From an uncultured Oscillospiraceae bacterium (GTDB lineage: Bacteria > Bacillota > Clostridia > Oscillospirales > Oscillospiraceae), in NCBI GenBank assembly GCA_910588045.1, contig CAJUPS010000155.1, positions 1-5,990 of the forward strand: DNA of 5,990 bases, given 5' to 3'. The position numbers were made by a program, and so were the translations under genes. Numbering within the stretch: the first letter of the stretch is position 1; each line of letters begins with the position of its first letter. Of this stretch, positions 5,892 to 5,990 are shown one piece after another. The notes beneath the pieces were generated by a model. That model saw only the letters and a program-made list of their open reading frames with translations, made no database searches and was not told the origin of the DNA.

Positions 5892-5990
5892 AACTTTCCT
5901 TATGACGGGGGTTATTTTTTGCGCTACGACCTGTAGTCTCCCGGTCTATCTCCGGTGCCGTGGGCCGATGCCGGTGCTTACTTCTGCGCA

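Larger units (their letters stand above)
5708..5990. other. Gene-free, hairpin-rich region upstream of walK
   Basis: These 283 bases contain no supported gene on either strand. They hold at least five inverted repeats (5724-5745, 5761-5777, 5802-5822, 5830-5859, 5869-5891), several short T or A runs, and a GC-rich segment at 5941-5990 with CCGGTGC repeated at 5952-5958 and 5971-5977. The likeliest reading is the 5' leader of walK, overlapping a dispersed intergenic repeat. No convincing -35/-10 promoter pair was found. A minus-strand reading frame entering from 5990 (Ala-Gln-Lys, stop TAA at 5980-5978) could be the end of an upstream gene such as walR, but three codons cannot show it. Confidence 0.6.

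Noticed and set aside
5978..5990. Possible C-terminus (Ala-Gln-Lys, stop) of an upstream minus-strand gene such as walR
   Set aside because: Three codons give no identity. Other minus-strand frames entering from the edge do not match a WalR C-terminus either.

Overview
The window looks like the chromosome of a high-GC, anaerobic, Oscillospiraceae-type Clostridium (Flavonifractor, Lawsonibacter or Pseudoflavonifractor-like). The reasons are strongly G/C-ending codons, AGGAGG-type ribosome binding sites before every gene, a WalK/YycH/YycI set (a Firmicutes trait), and a NifU-like plus GGGtGRT gene pair of the kind found in anaerobic Clostridia. The genus is an inference from gene content and base composition. 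No rRNA, tRNA, CRISPR array, transposase or phage gene was seen.

Layout. Positions 1-1724 (+) hold a two-gene operon: a divergent NifU/IscU-like Fe-S scaffold protein (15-707) and, 18 bp later, a protein of the uncharacterised GGGtGRT family (726-1724). A 14-bp perfect hairpin (1747-1778) lies between this operon and a convergent operon on the minus strand. The minus-strand operon reads right to left: a WalK-like sensor histidine kinase (5707 down to 3902), a YycH-like membrane-anchored regulator overlapping it by 8 bp (3909 down to 2641), and a YycI-like membrane-anchored regulator 52 bp further on (2588 down to 1788). Upstream of walK, 5708-5990 holds no convincing gene. It is a dense series of hairpins that would form a structured walK leader RNA, or belong to a dispersed intergenic repeat.

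How the genes work together. WalK is predicted to sense conditions at the cell envelope and phosphorylate a WalR-type response regulator, which is not in the window. YycH and YycI are expected to sit in the membrane next to WalK and tune its activity, linking cell-wall hydrolase expression to growth. The NifU-like/GGGtGRT pair probably forms a separate functional unit in Fe-S or metal chemistry. Its function is not established, and it is the least understood part of the window: the NifU-like protein lacks two of the three canonical IscU cysteine positions, and its partner is cysteine-rich.
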